DNA of 60,319 nt from Deltaproteobacteria bacterium (GTDB lineage: Bacteria; Desulfobacterota; Binatia; UTPRO1): the NCBI GenBank assembly GCA_020852955.1, contig JADYZW010000026.1:1-60319 (forward strand), given 5' to 3'. Below are positions 26,161 through 34,320 of the stretch, piece after piece (positions within the stretch are counted from its first letter, which is position 1; the number at the start of each line of letters is the position of its first letter). The translations under genes and the position numbers were made by a program. Below the pieces are notes generated by a model. That model ran no database searches. It was not told the origin of the DNA and saw nothing but the letters and a program-made list of their open reading frames with translations.

Positions 26161-27084
26161 ATGGGGAGCGGAGTGCGGAGGATGGCGGCGGCGGCGATGA
26201 TCGGCGGCGTCGCGCTCGCGTTGGCCGCATGCCGCCCACCGGCGCCGAAGGCGCCGCCGCGATCCGGGGCGCCGATCGCGGATTGGTCGGTCGCGCGCGG
26301 CGCCGTCCTCTACGCGTCGTACTGCGGCGGATGCCACGGACCGTCGGGGCGCGGCGACGGCCCCGTCGCCGGCGTAATCGACCTGCGGCCCGCGGACCTC
26401 CGTGCGCCCGGTCTCCTCGACCGCAACAGCGACGACGAACTCGTCGCGCGCCTGCTGCACGGAACGCCGCTCCCCTCGACGCCCCGGCGAAACGCGGTCG
26501 CCGAGGACCTCGAGACCGACGCGATCACCGCCTACCTGCCGACGCTCTCACACGCTGACTGGGGCCGCTTGCGCGCCGGCCGGTTCGTCTTCGAAGGCGC
26601 CTGCGCCCCCTGCCACGGCGCCTATGGCCAGGGCGAGGGCGTCCTCGGCGCCACCAACGAACCGCCGCCGCCAAACCTCATGGTCGCGCGCGCGCGCCAC
26701 GGCGACCGCGCCCTCGAACGCATCGCGGTCGAGGGGATCGGCACCATGCCGCCGCTTGCCGACACCTTCGAGCCGGGCGAGCTGCGCGCGCTCGTCGCCT
26801 ACGTGCGGCACCTCTCGAAGGGCTATCGGCTGTACGACACCTATTGCGCCGCGTGCCACGGCGACGACGGGCGCGGCGTGCACCCGGAGGACCTCCTGCC
26901 GCCGGCTACGAAGGCGCCCGTGATCGGCGCCGAGACGGCGCAACGGCTCGGCCCCGCCGCGACGCGCACCCGGGTGCTGCACATGCTGCGCCGCGAGTCC
27001 GGGCGCATGCCGCATTTCCAGGACACGCTCACCGATGTGCAGCTGCGAGACGTCCTCGCGTATCTGCGCCACGAGTCGCGCTGA
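26161..27084 (+). CDS. triheme cytochrome c lipoprotein
   Basis: The protein has 307 residues. A lipoprotein signal ends in LALAAC (Cys 24). Three haem motifs follow: CGGCH (55-59), CAPCH (148-152) and CAACH (229-233). The spacing of 80-95 residues and the repeated downstream Met/Gly segments (GIGTMPPLAD, SGRMPHFQD) indicate three class-I cytochrome c domains in a row, anchored to a membrane and facing the periplasm. The ribosome-binding site AGGAGG overlaps the kinase stop region just upstream of ATG 26161. It probably carries electrons between a membrane complex and an acceptor; the partner is not in the window. Confidence 0.94.
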   Translation: MGSGVRRMAAAAMIGGVALALAACRPPAPKAPPRSGAPIADWSVARGAVLYASYCGGCHGPSGRGDGPVAGVIDLRPADLRAPGLLDRNSDDELVARLLHGTPLPSTPRRNAVAEDLETDAITAYLPTLSHADWGRLRAGRFVFEGACAPCHGAYGQGEGVLGATNEPPPPNLMVARARHGDRALERIAVEGIGTMPPLADTFEPGELRALVAYVRHLSKGYRLYDTYCAACHGDDGRGVHPEDLLPPATKAPVIGAETAQRLGPAATRTRVLHMLRRESGRMPHFQDTLTDVQLRDVLAYLRHESR

Positions 27085-27108
27085 GCCGCACCGGAAGGGG
27101 AGCACGCC

Positions 27109-27708
27109 ATGGTGGTCCGCGATTGCATGACGGCGACGGTCGAGACGGTGAAGCCGGACGACGACGTCGCCACCGTCCGCGAGGCGCTGCGCCGCCGCCG
27201 CATCCGCCAGCTGCCGGTCGTCGCGGCCGGACGCGTCATCGGCATCGTCACCGACCGCGACGTGCGCGCCGTCACCGACACGGGCGTCACCGTCGACGCC
27301 GTCATGACGCCGACGCCCGCGACCGTCGCGCCGGACACGCCGGTGGAGGTGGCCGCGGCGACGCTCCGTCAGCGCAAGATCGGCGCCCTCCCCGTCGTCG
27401 CCGACCACGCGCTGGTCGGCATCGTGAGCGAGAGCGACCTCCTCGGCGCTCTCATCGACCTCTGCGCGCGCCTCGAGCAGACCACCATCCTCGCCGTCGA
27501 GTGCGACGAGGACGCGAGCGCGGTGTCGCGCATCCGCGAACTCTTCGGACGCCACGGGGCCACCGTCGCGTGGATCAGCTCCGTCCGTACCCGCGGCAAG
27601 CAGGCGATCAACGTGCGCGTCCGCATGCCGCCCGAACGGGGCGTCACGGAGATCCTCGCCGACGCGGGCTTCCGCGTGGTCTCCTGCATCGCAAGCCCGC
27701 GGGGGTAG
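27109..27708 (+). CDS. CBS-domain pair protein with C-terminal ACT-like domain
   Basis: The protein has 199 residues. Two CBS motifs are seen: VVRDCMTATVETVKPDDDVATV ending in PVVAAGRVIGIVTDRDV, and DAVMTPTPATVAPDTPV ending in PVVADHALVGIVSESDLL. The last 75 residues look like an ACT-type ligand domain, as in AcuB-like proteins. CBS pairs usually bind adenine nucleotides, so this may sense energy charge. It lies 24 bases after the cytochrome gene on the same strand, with GGAAGGGGAGCACGCC before the ATG acting as the ribosome-binding site. Confidence 0.88.
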   Translation: MVVRDCMTATVETVKPDDDVATVREALRRRRIRQLPVVAAGRVIGIVTDRDVRAVTDTGVTVDAVMTPTPATVAPDTPVEVAAATLRQRKIGALPVVADHALVGIVSESDLLGALIDLCARLEQTTILAVECDEDASAVSRIRELFGRHGATVAWISSVRTRGKQAINVRVRMPPERGVTEILADAGFRVVSCIASPRG

Positions 27709-27763
27709 GCCCGCCGGTCCGGGACTCCGGGGGCGCGGATTGACGCGCCCGCGCCGTCGCGCC

Positions 27764-28099
27764 ATGCAAGAGCCCGTGACGCGCGCGAGCTCGACGATGC
27801 CCCGCTACCTCTTCACCGGACGCGGCGGCGAGGTGCTGCGCCACGCGCCGAGCTTCGCGAAGCTCTACTGGCGCCTCTTCCGCGACCGCCGCGTGTCGCT
27901 CCTGCCGAAAGCCCTGCTCGTCCTGATCGCCATCTACCTGTTCTCGCCGCTCGACGCCGTGCCCGAGCTGATCCCGGTCGTCGGCGCGATGGACGACCTC
28001 GCCGTCGGGCTCGCGGGGCTCTGGCTCTTCGTACGCCTCTGTCCGCCGCCCGTCGTGCGCCAGCACGTGGCCGCGATCGCCGCCGAGAGCCGTGCCTAG
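27764..28099 (+). CDS. DUF1232 (YkvA-like) membrane protein
   Basis: The protein has about 111 residues. The DUF1232 signature is clear: LYWRLFRDRRVSLLPKALLVLIAIYLFSPLDAVPELIPVVGAMDDL, with membrane helices around it. The start is uncertain: TTG 27740, ATG 27764 and ATG 27797 are all in frame and none has a good ribosome-binding site; I chose the middle one. The end overlaps the next gene by 8 bases. The role of the family is not known to me. Confidence 0.8.
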   Translation: MQEPVTRASSTMPRYLFTGRGGEVLRHAPSFAKLYWRLFRDRRVSLLPKALLVLIAIYLFSPLDAVPELIPVVGAMDDLAVGLAGLWLFVRLCPPPVVRQHVAAIAAESRA

Positions 28100-30839
28100 C
28101 TCGGTGCGCCTCCTCCTCGTCGGCGCGGCGATCGCCGTGCTCGCGGCGACGCTGCTCGCCGGCGCAGCGAGCGGGCTCTTCCTCGACGCCCTCTGGTTCC
28201 GCCAGCTCGGAGCCGGGGTGGTGTTCCGCACGCGGCTCGTGGCGCAGCTCGTGTGCTTTGCGACGACCTTCGTCCCGACGTTCGCGCTGGTGGCGGCGGT
28301 CGGCCTGCTCGCCGTCCGGCAGGTTCGCCAGGCGGGCGTGGTGCGGGTCGTCTTCCGGAGGACGTCCGACGGCCAGGCGTCGCTGCCCGAGCTGGTCGCG
28401 CCGCTCGCGGGACGGCTGCCCTGGCGCGCGCTCGTCCTCGGCGGGGCGGCGGTCGTGGCGGCCCTCGCGGGGATCGCGCAGGCGGCGAGCGCCGACACCT
28501 ACCTCCTCTGGTGGTACGGCGGCGCCTTCGGCGCGACCGACCCCGTCTTCGGTCGCGACCTCGGCTTCTTCGTGTTCGCCCTGCCCGCGCTGAAAGGCAT
28601 GGCCGGCGCCGCCACCGCGGCGGTCGTGTTCGCGGCGATGGCCGCGGCGGCCGTCTTTTATCTCCACGGCGCCCTCGACGTCCGGCGTCCCGACGAGCTC
28701 GCGGCGCCGCACCTGGTGGGCACAGCGTCACTGCTCCTCGCGCTCTACCTCGCAACGCGTGCCGTCGGCTACTGGCTCGGTCGCTACGACCTCCTGCTCG
28801 CGCCCTACGGCGCCGTCTTCGGCGCCGGCTACACCGCCAGCGCGGTCAAGCTGCCGTTGCAGTGGCTCCTCGTGCTGGCGTCGCTCGTCGGCGCGGGGCT
28901 CGCGACGGCGAACGTCCGCGGGCGCGACTGGCGTCTGGCGGTCGCGGCGGTGGTGCTCGTGCTCGGCGCCGGGCTCCTCGCCTCGTTCCTGCCCGACGCC
29001 TTCCAGCGCCTGCGCGTCCGCCCCGACGAGCTCCGCCTCGAGCGCCCCTATCTCGAGCGCAACATAGCGATGACCAGGCGCGCGTACGGTCTCGACCGCA
29101 TCGACTCGCGTCCCTTCCCCGGTACGCAGGCGCTCGACGCCGCCGCGATCGCGCGCAACGCCGCCACCTTCGAGAACGTCCGCCTCTGGGATCCGCAGCC
29201 CCTCCTCGACGCCTACCGCCAGCTCCAGCTCATCCGGCTCTACTACGACTTCCACGACGTCGACGTGGACCGCTACGACCTCGCCGACGGCCGACGGCAG
29301 GTCATGCTGGCGGCGCGCGAGATCAACGCCGATCTGCTCCCCGAGAACGCCCGCACCTGGGTGAACCAGCGCCTCCAGTTCACGCACGGCTTCGGCGCCG
29401 TCATGAGCCCGGTCACCGAGCTCGAAGGCGAAGGGCTACCGACCTTCTTCATGCAGGACATCCCGCCGCAGTCCCGGGTCGGCATCGGCCTCGCGGAACC
29501 GCGCATCTACTTCGGCGAGAAGACCACCGACTACGTGATCGTGAACGCCGAAGCCGAGGAGTTCGACTATCCGAAGGGCGACGAGAACGTCACCAACAGC
29601 TACGCGGGCGCGGACGGCATCGCGCTCGGCTCGCGCCTGCGCCGCGCGATCTTCGCCTGGCACTTCCGCGACCTGAACCTGCTGCTCTCCGGCAACCTCC
29701 GCCCCGAGAGCCGCATCCTCTTCCGCCGGACGCTCACCCAGCGCATCGGCGCGCTCGCGCCGTTCCTGCGCCTCGATCGCGACCCCTACCTGGTGGTCGC
29801 GGACGGCCGTCTGGTGTGGATCCAGGACGCCTACACGACGGCGCGCACCTTCCCCTACGCGGAGCCGGTGCGCGGCCTCGGCATCAACTACATCCGGAAC
29901 CCGGTGAAAATCACCGTCGACGCCTACGACGGTACGGTCGGCTTCTGGGCGACCGACCCCGACGAGCCCGTGCTCGCCGCCTACGCCCGCATGTTCCCGG
30001 GGATCTTCCGGCCGTTCGCGGAGATGCCCGCGGCGCTCCGGCCGCACGTGCGCTACCCCGAGGATCTCTTCCTGCTCCAGACCGAGATGTACCGCACGTA
30101 CCACATGACCAACCCGGACGTGTTCTACAACAAGGAAGACCTCTGGAGCTTCCCGACCGACGCCGCCGGCGGGGAAATGCGGCGCGCCATCGCCGACCCG
30201 TACTACGTGATCACGAAGCTCCCGGGCGAGGCCGGCGAGGAGTTCATCCTCATGCAGCCGATGACGCCCGCCAACCGCAGCAACATGGTCGGCTGGATCG
30301 CGGCGCGGAGCGACCTCGAGCACTACGGCGAGCTCGTGGTCTACGAGCTCCCGAAGGAGCGCCTCGTCTACGGCCCGCAGCAGATCGAGGCCCGTATCGA
30401 CCAGGACACGGTCATCTCGCAGCAGCTCTCGCTCTGGAACCAGATGGGCTCCAAGGTGATCCGGGGAAACCTGCTGGTGATCCCGGTCGAGGACTCGGTC
30501 GTCTACGTCGAGCCGCTCTACCTGCGCTCGACGCAGGGACAGATCCCCGAGTTGAAGCGCGTGATCGTGGCCTACGGCGACCGGCTCGCGATGGAGCGCA
30601 CGCTCGACGCCGCCCTCGCCGCCGTGTTCCGCCCCGACGCGGGCGCGCCGCGTCCCGAGCCCGCCGCCGCGATCGCCCCCGCCACACCCGCCGGCGCATC
30701 GTCCGCCGGATCCCCGGCCCCGCCGGCGTCGACGACCGCGCGCGACCACTACCAGGCGGCCCTCGAGCGACTGCGCGCCGGCGACTGGGAAGGCTTCGGC
30801 CGCGCCATGGACGCCCTCGGGAAGGCGCTCCGCGAGTGA
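28092..30839 (+). CDS. UPF0182 family large membrane protein
   Basis: The protein has 915 residues. Seven or so hydrophobic helices fill the first 300 residues, starting with the typical ALWFRQLGAGVVFRTRL stretch. A large conserved extracytoplasmic domain follows with AYGLDRI, LWDPQPLLDAYRQLQLIRLYYDF, RVGIGLAEPRIYFGE, YPEDLFLLQTEMYRTYH and QISQQLSLWNQMGSKVIRGNL-like segments, all hallmarks of UPF0182 (COG1615). The C-terminus carries a Pro/Ala-rich linker and a short helical tail. It begins at a GTG overlapping the DUF1232 gene. Its function is unknown, but its size and conservation suggest an envelope role. Confidence 0.93.
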   Translation: MPSSVRLLLVGAAIAVLAATLLAGAASGLFLDALWFRQLGAGVVFRTRLVAQLVCFATTFVPTFALVAAVGLLAVRQVRQAGVVRVVFRRTSDGQASLPELVAPLAGRLPWRALVLGGAAVVAALAGIAQAASADTYLLWWYGGAFGATDPVFGRDLGFFVFALPALKGMAGAATAAVVFAAMAAAAVFYLHGALDVRRPDELAAPHLVGTASLLLALYLATRAVGYWLGRYDLLLAPYGAVFGAGYTASAVKLPLQWLLVLASLVGAGLATANVRGRDWRLAVAAVVLVLGAGLLASFLPDAFQRLRVRPDELRLERPYLERNIAMTRRAYGLDRIDSRPFPGTQALDAAAIARNAATFENVRLWDPQPLLDAYRQLQLIRLYYDFHDVDVDRYDLADGRRQVMLAAREINADLLPENARTWVNQRLQFTHGFGAVMSPVTELEGEGLPTFFMQDIPPQSRVGIGLAEPRIYFGEKTTDYVIVNAEAEEFDYPKGDENVTNSYAGADGIALGSRLRRAIFAWHFRDLNLLLSGNLRPESRILFRRTLTQRIGALAPFLRLDRDPYLVVADGRLVWIQDAYTTARTFPYAEPVRGLGINYIRNPVKITVDAYDGTVGFWATDPDEPVLAAYARMFPGIFRPFAEMPAALRPHVRYPEDLFLLQTEMYRTYHMTNPDVFYNKEDLWSFPTDAAGGEMRRAIADPYYVITKLPGEAGEEFILMQPMTPANRSNMVGWIAARSDLEHYGELVVYELPKERLVYGPQQIEARIDQDTVISQQLSLWNQMGSKVIRGNLLVIPVEDSVVYVEPLYLRSTQGQIPELKRVIVAYGDRLAMERTLDAALAAVFRPDAGAPRPEPAAAIAPATPAGASSAGSPAPPASTTARDHYQAALERLRAGDWEGFGRAMDALGKALRE

Positions 30840-30876
30840 CTGGTCCGGGCGACGCTCCGGATCGGACGGCGCGCGA

Positions 30877-31072
30877 TGGGATCGGATCCGACTCGAACGC
30901 ACCGACCGCCTCGACCAGACGCTCCGGAACGACGCCACGGTGACCCCCGAGGTGGCGCTCGAACGGGCCGCGGGCGCGGACGGCGCCCGTGGCCGTGGCG
31001 CCGCGCGCGGGCCGCTCTACGGCGTTCCCCTCGCGATCAAGGATTTCTGCGCCACGCGCGACGCGCCGATCC
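30877..31072 (+). pseudogene. amidase gene remnant (N-terminal piece)
   Basis: Translated from 30877, this stretch reads like the first 65 residues of an amidase-signature enzyme: RIRLERTDRLDQTL, then TPEVALERAAGADGARGRG, then GPLYGVPLAIKDFCATRDAP, where the Lys of AIKD would be the catalytic Lys. Intact family members run to about 450 residues and continue with the Gly/Ser-rich active site; here the similarity stops near 31070 and the opposite-strand MscS gene ends at 31190. There is no convincing start codon or ribosome-binding site. It is best read as a truncated, dead amidase gene. The rest of 30840-31189 holds nothing else. Confidence 0.65.
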
Positions 31073-31189
31073 CCGTACCGCGAACCTCACGAGCCGCGGC
31101 CGGCAGCGCGCGATCGGCGCCCGGAGGGGCCGGGACGCGCCGCCCCGTCGTCGTCCTCACCGGCCCTCCGGCGCGGCACGCCCCGGCGC

Positions 31190-33610
31190 TCAGAGCGGAG
31201 CGACGCTCACCAGGCGCAGATCGCGCTGCGGGAACGGGATCGCGATCCCCGCGGCGCCGAGCGCCCGGTGGACGGCGACGCCGAGGTCGCTCGTGAGGCC
31301 GCCGCGCTCGTCGATGCCCTTGTCGGTCCAGGCGCGGAGAACGAAATCGAGGGAGCTCTCGCCGAAGCGCACGAAGAACGCCGTCGGGGGTGGGTTCTCG
31401 AGGAATCGCTCGTCGGCGCGCACGACGCCGATCAGGAGCGCGATCACGCGCTCGGGATCGCTGCCGTACGCGACGCCGACCGCGACCTCCAGGCGGCACA
31501 GGCGGTCGGAGAGCGTCCAGTTGGTGACGGCGCTCGCGATGAGGTCGCCGTTCGGAACGACGATCTCGGAGCCGTCCCACGACTTGACCAGGGTCGCGCG
31601 CATGCCGATCGCGACGACCCGGCCGAAGACCTGCTGCCCCGGGAGCTGGACGACGTCGCCCGGATGGACGCGGCGTTCGAGCAGCAGCGTCAGGCCGGCC
31701 GCGAAGTTCTTCACCAGGTCCTGGAGCCCGAGTCCGACGCCGACGCCGAGACCACCCACCAGAATGGTGAGCTGGCCGAGCTGGATGCCCGCCGCCGCGA
31801 GCGCGAACAAGAACCCGAACGAGTACACCGCGTAGCGCGCCAACGTCGAGAGCACGAACGGCACGCCCCGCGGCAGGTTCGCGCGCGGGTAGACGTCCTC
31901 CTCGAGCACGCCGCTCACGATCCGGGCGAAGACCATCGCCGCGACGAACGTCGCAACGAACGCGAGCAGGGTGCCGACCGACAGCGACAGCGCGCCGACC
32001 GAGAAACCCGCGCCGAGCACCGCCCGAAGTCCGGCGATCGCGACGTCGTAGAGGCCGACCGCACGCAGCACGAGGGTCGCCCAGAGCGCGACGCCGACGA
32101 CGCGCAGCCCGACGCCGACGCGCTGACGGACGACCGGCCGGCGCCGGTCGAGCATGCGGCTGCGGCGAGCCCACGACGTGCCGAGCGCGCGGACGACGAC
32201 GGGCTCGAAGCCGAGGACCGAGGCGTGGACGAAGACCGCCACGATCACGGCCGCCATGAAGCCGCGCCCCACGAGCGCCCCGAGGTCGCTCCACCCTCCG
32301 ACCTCGGCCGCGAGCGCGACGCCAAGCGCCGCGACCGCGAGCCACGCCACCCGGCGCAGGACGACCGGCGCCTCCGCCGCGCGGAGCCGGCGCGCGAACC
32401 AGAGCGCGACCGCGAGCCCGAGCGCCAACGAGAGCAGCGCGCTCACGCGCGCCACCGCCGGCAGCGGTCCCACGGCGAGCGTCATGCGGTCGACGAGCAG
32501 GATGAGGAAGACCGCGACGAAGAGCGGACGGCCGAGCGCGCCGTCGGCGGTCAGCACCAGGCGTCCCGCGGGAACGAGCGCAATCATCGTGAGCAGATGC
32601 CGAAAGCGCTCCGGGCTCGCCGGGTGGAACCAGGGTGTCGCGAGAAGCGCGAGGAGCGCCCCGACCGCGTACGGGTGGAGCGAACCCGCGTCCCCCGGTC
32701 GCGCCGCGTCCCGACCGGCGCCGGCGAGCGCCCGCAGCAACGCCACCAGGACAACCCCCAGGAGGATCTGCGCGACGATCGGGCGCGCGTCCCGCTCGAC
32801 GTAGTCGAACGTGCTCCTGCCGTAGGCGCGGATCGCGGCCGGAACGCGAGGCCATTCGTCGGCGACGCGCGCCGCGAGATCGACGTCCCAGAGCGGCGGC
32901 CGGTTCCGCAGCAGAATGTTCTCGCGCTCGGTGACGATGGCGGCCTCGATCCGCTTGCTCGCCGTGCCGAGCGCCGTCCGGCGATCGAGCAATCGATCGC
33001 TGAGCGCGAGGACGCGCGTGCGCCACGGCCGAAGTGTCGCTCCGGCCTCGGCGAGCGCGGTAAGCGCGCCCTCGACGCGACGTTCGACGACGTCGCCCGC
33101 CGCAGCGATCTCCGGATGGCCGAGCGTCTCGCGCCACAGCGCGTCGGCGCGCTGCAGGTCCTCGCGCACCTCAGAGAGGCGCTTCACCTCCCCGGCGAGG
33201 GCGGCGCTCCAGGCATCGAGCGTCCCGGCGCTGGCCGCGAGTTCGCGGTGCAGATCCTCCAGCTCGACCAGCGAGGAGGCGTGCGCGGCGGCGTTCCGGG
33301 CATGCTGGAGGAGCACGTCGAAGTCGGGCGCTGCCTCGCCGAGCTCCGCGTCGACTCGTTCCACCGCCCGCCGCACCGCCGTGTCGGGTTGCGCGCTCGC
33401 GAGGGTCTGCAGGAGCGCGTCGGCACGACTCGCGACCTCCTCCGGGGAGATCCACGCGACCGCCGGACTCGGCGACGGCTCCGGGGGCGCCGGCGACTGC
33501 GCGCGGACGGGGCTCGCCCACAGCACCAGGAGTGGCAGCGCGAGCGCGACGAGCGCCCGCCGTCGGCGGGCGGGCATGCTGCCGCGCGCGCACTGCCGTC
33601 CCTGCGTCAT
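31190..33610 (-). CDS. large MscS-type mechanosensitive channel (MscK/MscM-like)
   Basis: The protein has 806 residues. A signal peptide (ALVALALPLLVLWASPVRA) is followed by a periplasmic domain of about 250 residues with coiled-coil character, about ten membrane helices, and a C-terminal MscS core: the pore helix VGGLGVGVGLGLQDLVKNFAAGLTLLLE, then the beta domain GDVVQLPGQQVFGRVVAIGMRATLVKSWDGSEIVVPNGDL. It should sit in the inner membrane and open under tension to release solutes. The ATG at 33610 is 4 bases from the lipoprotein stop; an ATG at 33577 would also leave the signal peptide intact. It is the last gene of a ten-gene minus-strand run. Confidence 0.92.
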   Translation of the reverse strand: MTQGRQCARGSMPARRRRALVALALPLLVLWASPVRAQSPAPPEPSPSPAVAWISPEEVASRADALLQTLASAQPDTAVRRAVERVDAELGEAAPDFDVLLQHARNAAAHASSLVELEDLHRELAASAGTLDAWSAALAGEVKRLSEVREDLQRADALWRETLGHPEIAAAGDVVERRVEGALTALAEAGATLRPWRTRVLALSDRLLDRRTALGTASKRIEAAIVTERENILLRNRPPLWDVDLAARVADEWPRVPAAIRAYGRSTFDYVERDARPIVAQILLGVVLVALLRALAGAGRDAARPGDAGSLHPYAVGALLALLATPWFHPASPERFRHLLTMIALVPAGRLVLTADGALGRPLFVAVFLILLVDRMTLAVGPLPAVARVSALLSLALGLAVALWFARRLRAAEAPVVLRRVAWLAVAALGVALAAEVGGWSDLGALVGRGFMAAVIVAVFVHASVLGFEPVVVRALGTSWARRSRMLDRRRPVVRQRVGVGLRVVGVALWATLVLRAVGLYDVAIAGLRAVLGAGFSVGALSLSVGTLLAFVATFVAAMVFARIVSGVLEEDVYPRANLPRGVPFVLSTLARYAVYSFGFLFALAAAGIQLGQLTILVGGLGVGVGLGLQDLVKNFAAGLTLLLERRVHPGDVVQLPGQQVFGRVVAIGMRATLVKSWDGSEIVVPNGDLIASAVTNWTLSDRLCRLEVAVGVAYGSDPERVIALLIGVVRADERFLENPPPTAFFVRFGESSLDFVLRAWTDKGIDERGGLTSDLGVAVHRALGAAGIAIPFPQRDLRLVSVAPL

Positions 33611-33614
33611 GCGT

Positions 33615-34235
33615 CTACGGCTTCTCGGGCTTCTCGACCGAGATCGCCATCGCCTCGCTGTAGACGGCCTCGATGAGGTCGCCGACCTTCACCGGCTCGA
33701 GACGCTTCGGGTCGCGCGCCTGCACCTCGACGACCTTGCCCTGCGGACCCTTGAGCTTGACGGTCCCCTTCTTCTTGTCGAGCCCGACCACCGTCGCAAC
33801 GATCGTCGTCTGCCGGCCGACGGCCGCCCCCGGCTTCTCACCCGGCTCGGCGCGTCCGGCGGCATCGGCGACCGTGACGCCCGGTTTCGCCTCGCCTGCC
33901 TTCTTGAGAGTGAACGCCAGGGACTCGTAGTACGTCACGACGACGTCGTCACCCCGCTTCACCTGCGACAGGTTCCGCACCTCCTCGCCGACCTGCAGGT
34001 CGAACACCTTGCCTTCAGCGTTCTTCAACGTGACCACACGGGCCTTCTGGTCGACCTTCACGACCCGCGCCGCGACGCTCACGATCGCACGGTCGATCAC
34101 CTGTCCCGGCTTCTCGGTCTGCGTCACCGCCGCGACCGGTGCTGACGGCGGCGCCACCTTCTCGGGTCCGCACCCTGCGAACGCGAGCGCCATCAGCGTC
34201 ACGGATCCCATCGCCACCCAAGTCCTCGTATGCAT
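33615..34235 (-). CDS. lipoprotein with two tandem beta-type repeats
   Basis: The protein has 206 residues. A lipoprotein signal ends in LAFAGC (Cys 22). Two related units of about 60 residues follow: the first from RVVKVDQKARVVTLKNAEGK to LAFTLKK, the second from TVVGLDKKKGTVKLKGPQGK to MAISVEK. Both have the plan VVxxDxKxxxVxLKxxxGKVxxxQ, then VKxGDxxxxxYxExxAxxxxK, so an internal duplication is evident. The fold is probably two small beta barrels; no function is known. A very good AGGAGG precedes the ATG at 34235. It is almost joined to the MscS gene (4 bases), suggesting that they act in the same envelope process. Confidence 0.85.
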   Translation of the reverse strand: MHTRTWVAMGSVTLMALAFAGCGPEKVAPPSAPVAAVTQTEKPGQVIDRAIVSVAARVVKVDQKARVVTLKNAEGKVFDLQVGEEVRNLSQVKRGDDVVVTYYESLAFTLKKAGEAKPGVTVADAAGRAEPGEKPGAAVGRQTTIVATVVGLDKKKGTVKLKGPQGKVVEVQARDPKRLEPVKVGDLIEAVYSEAMAISVEKPEKP

Positions 34236-34255
34236 GTCTTCCTCCTCTCGTGTTG

Positions 34256-34320
34256 GGGTCAGTCGGAACCCGCCGGTAAGCCGATTCTTGCGGGTCAGTC
34301 GGTGCCCGCCGGTAAGACGA
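34256..34320. repeat. 36-base tandem partial duplication at the 3-prime end of the DUF4105 gene
   Basis: GGGTCAGTCGG begins at 34256 and again at 34292. The two copies (roughly 30 bases each) differ at a few positions and are spaced exactly 36 bases (12 codons). The right copy contains the stop of the DUF4105 gene. Read in frame past that stop, the left copy encodes LPAGSD and another stop, mirroring the real C-terminus LPAGTD. Confidence 0.7.
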
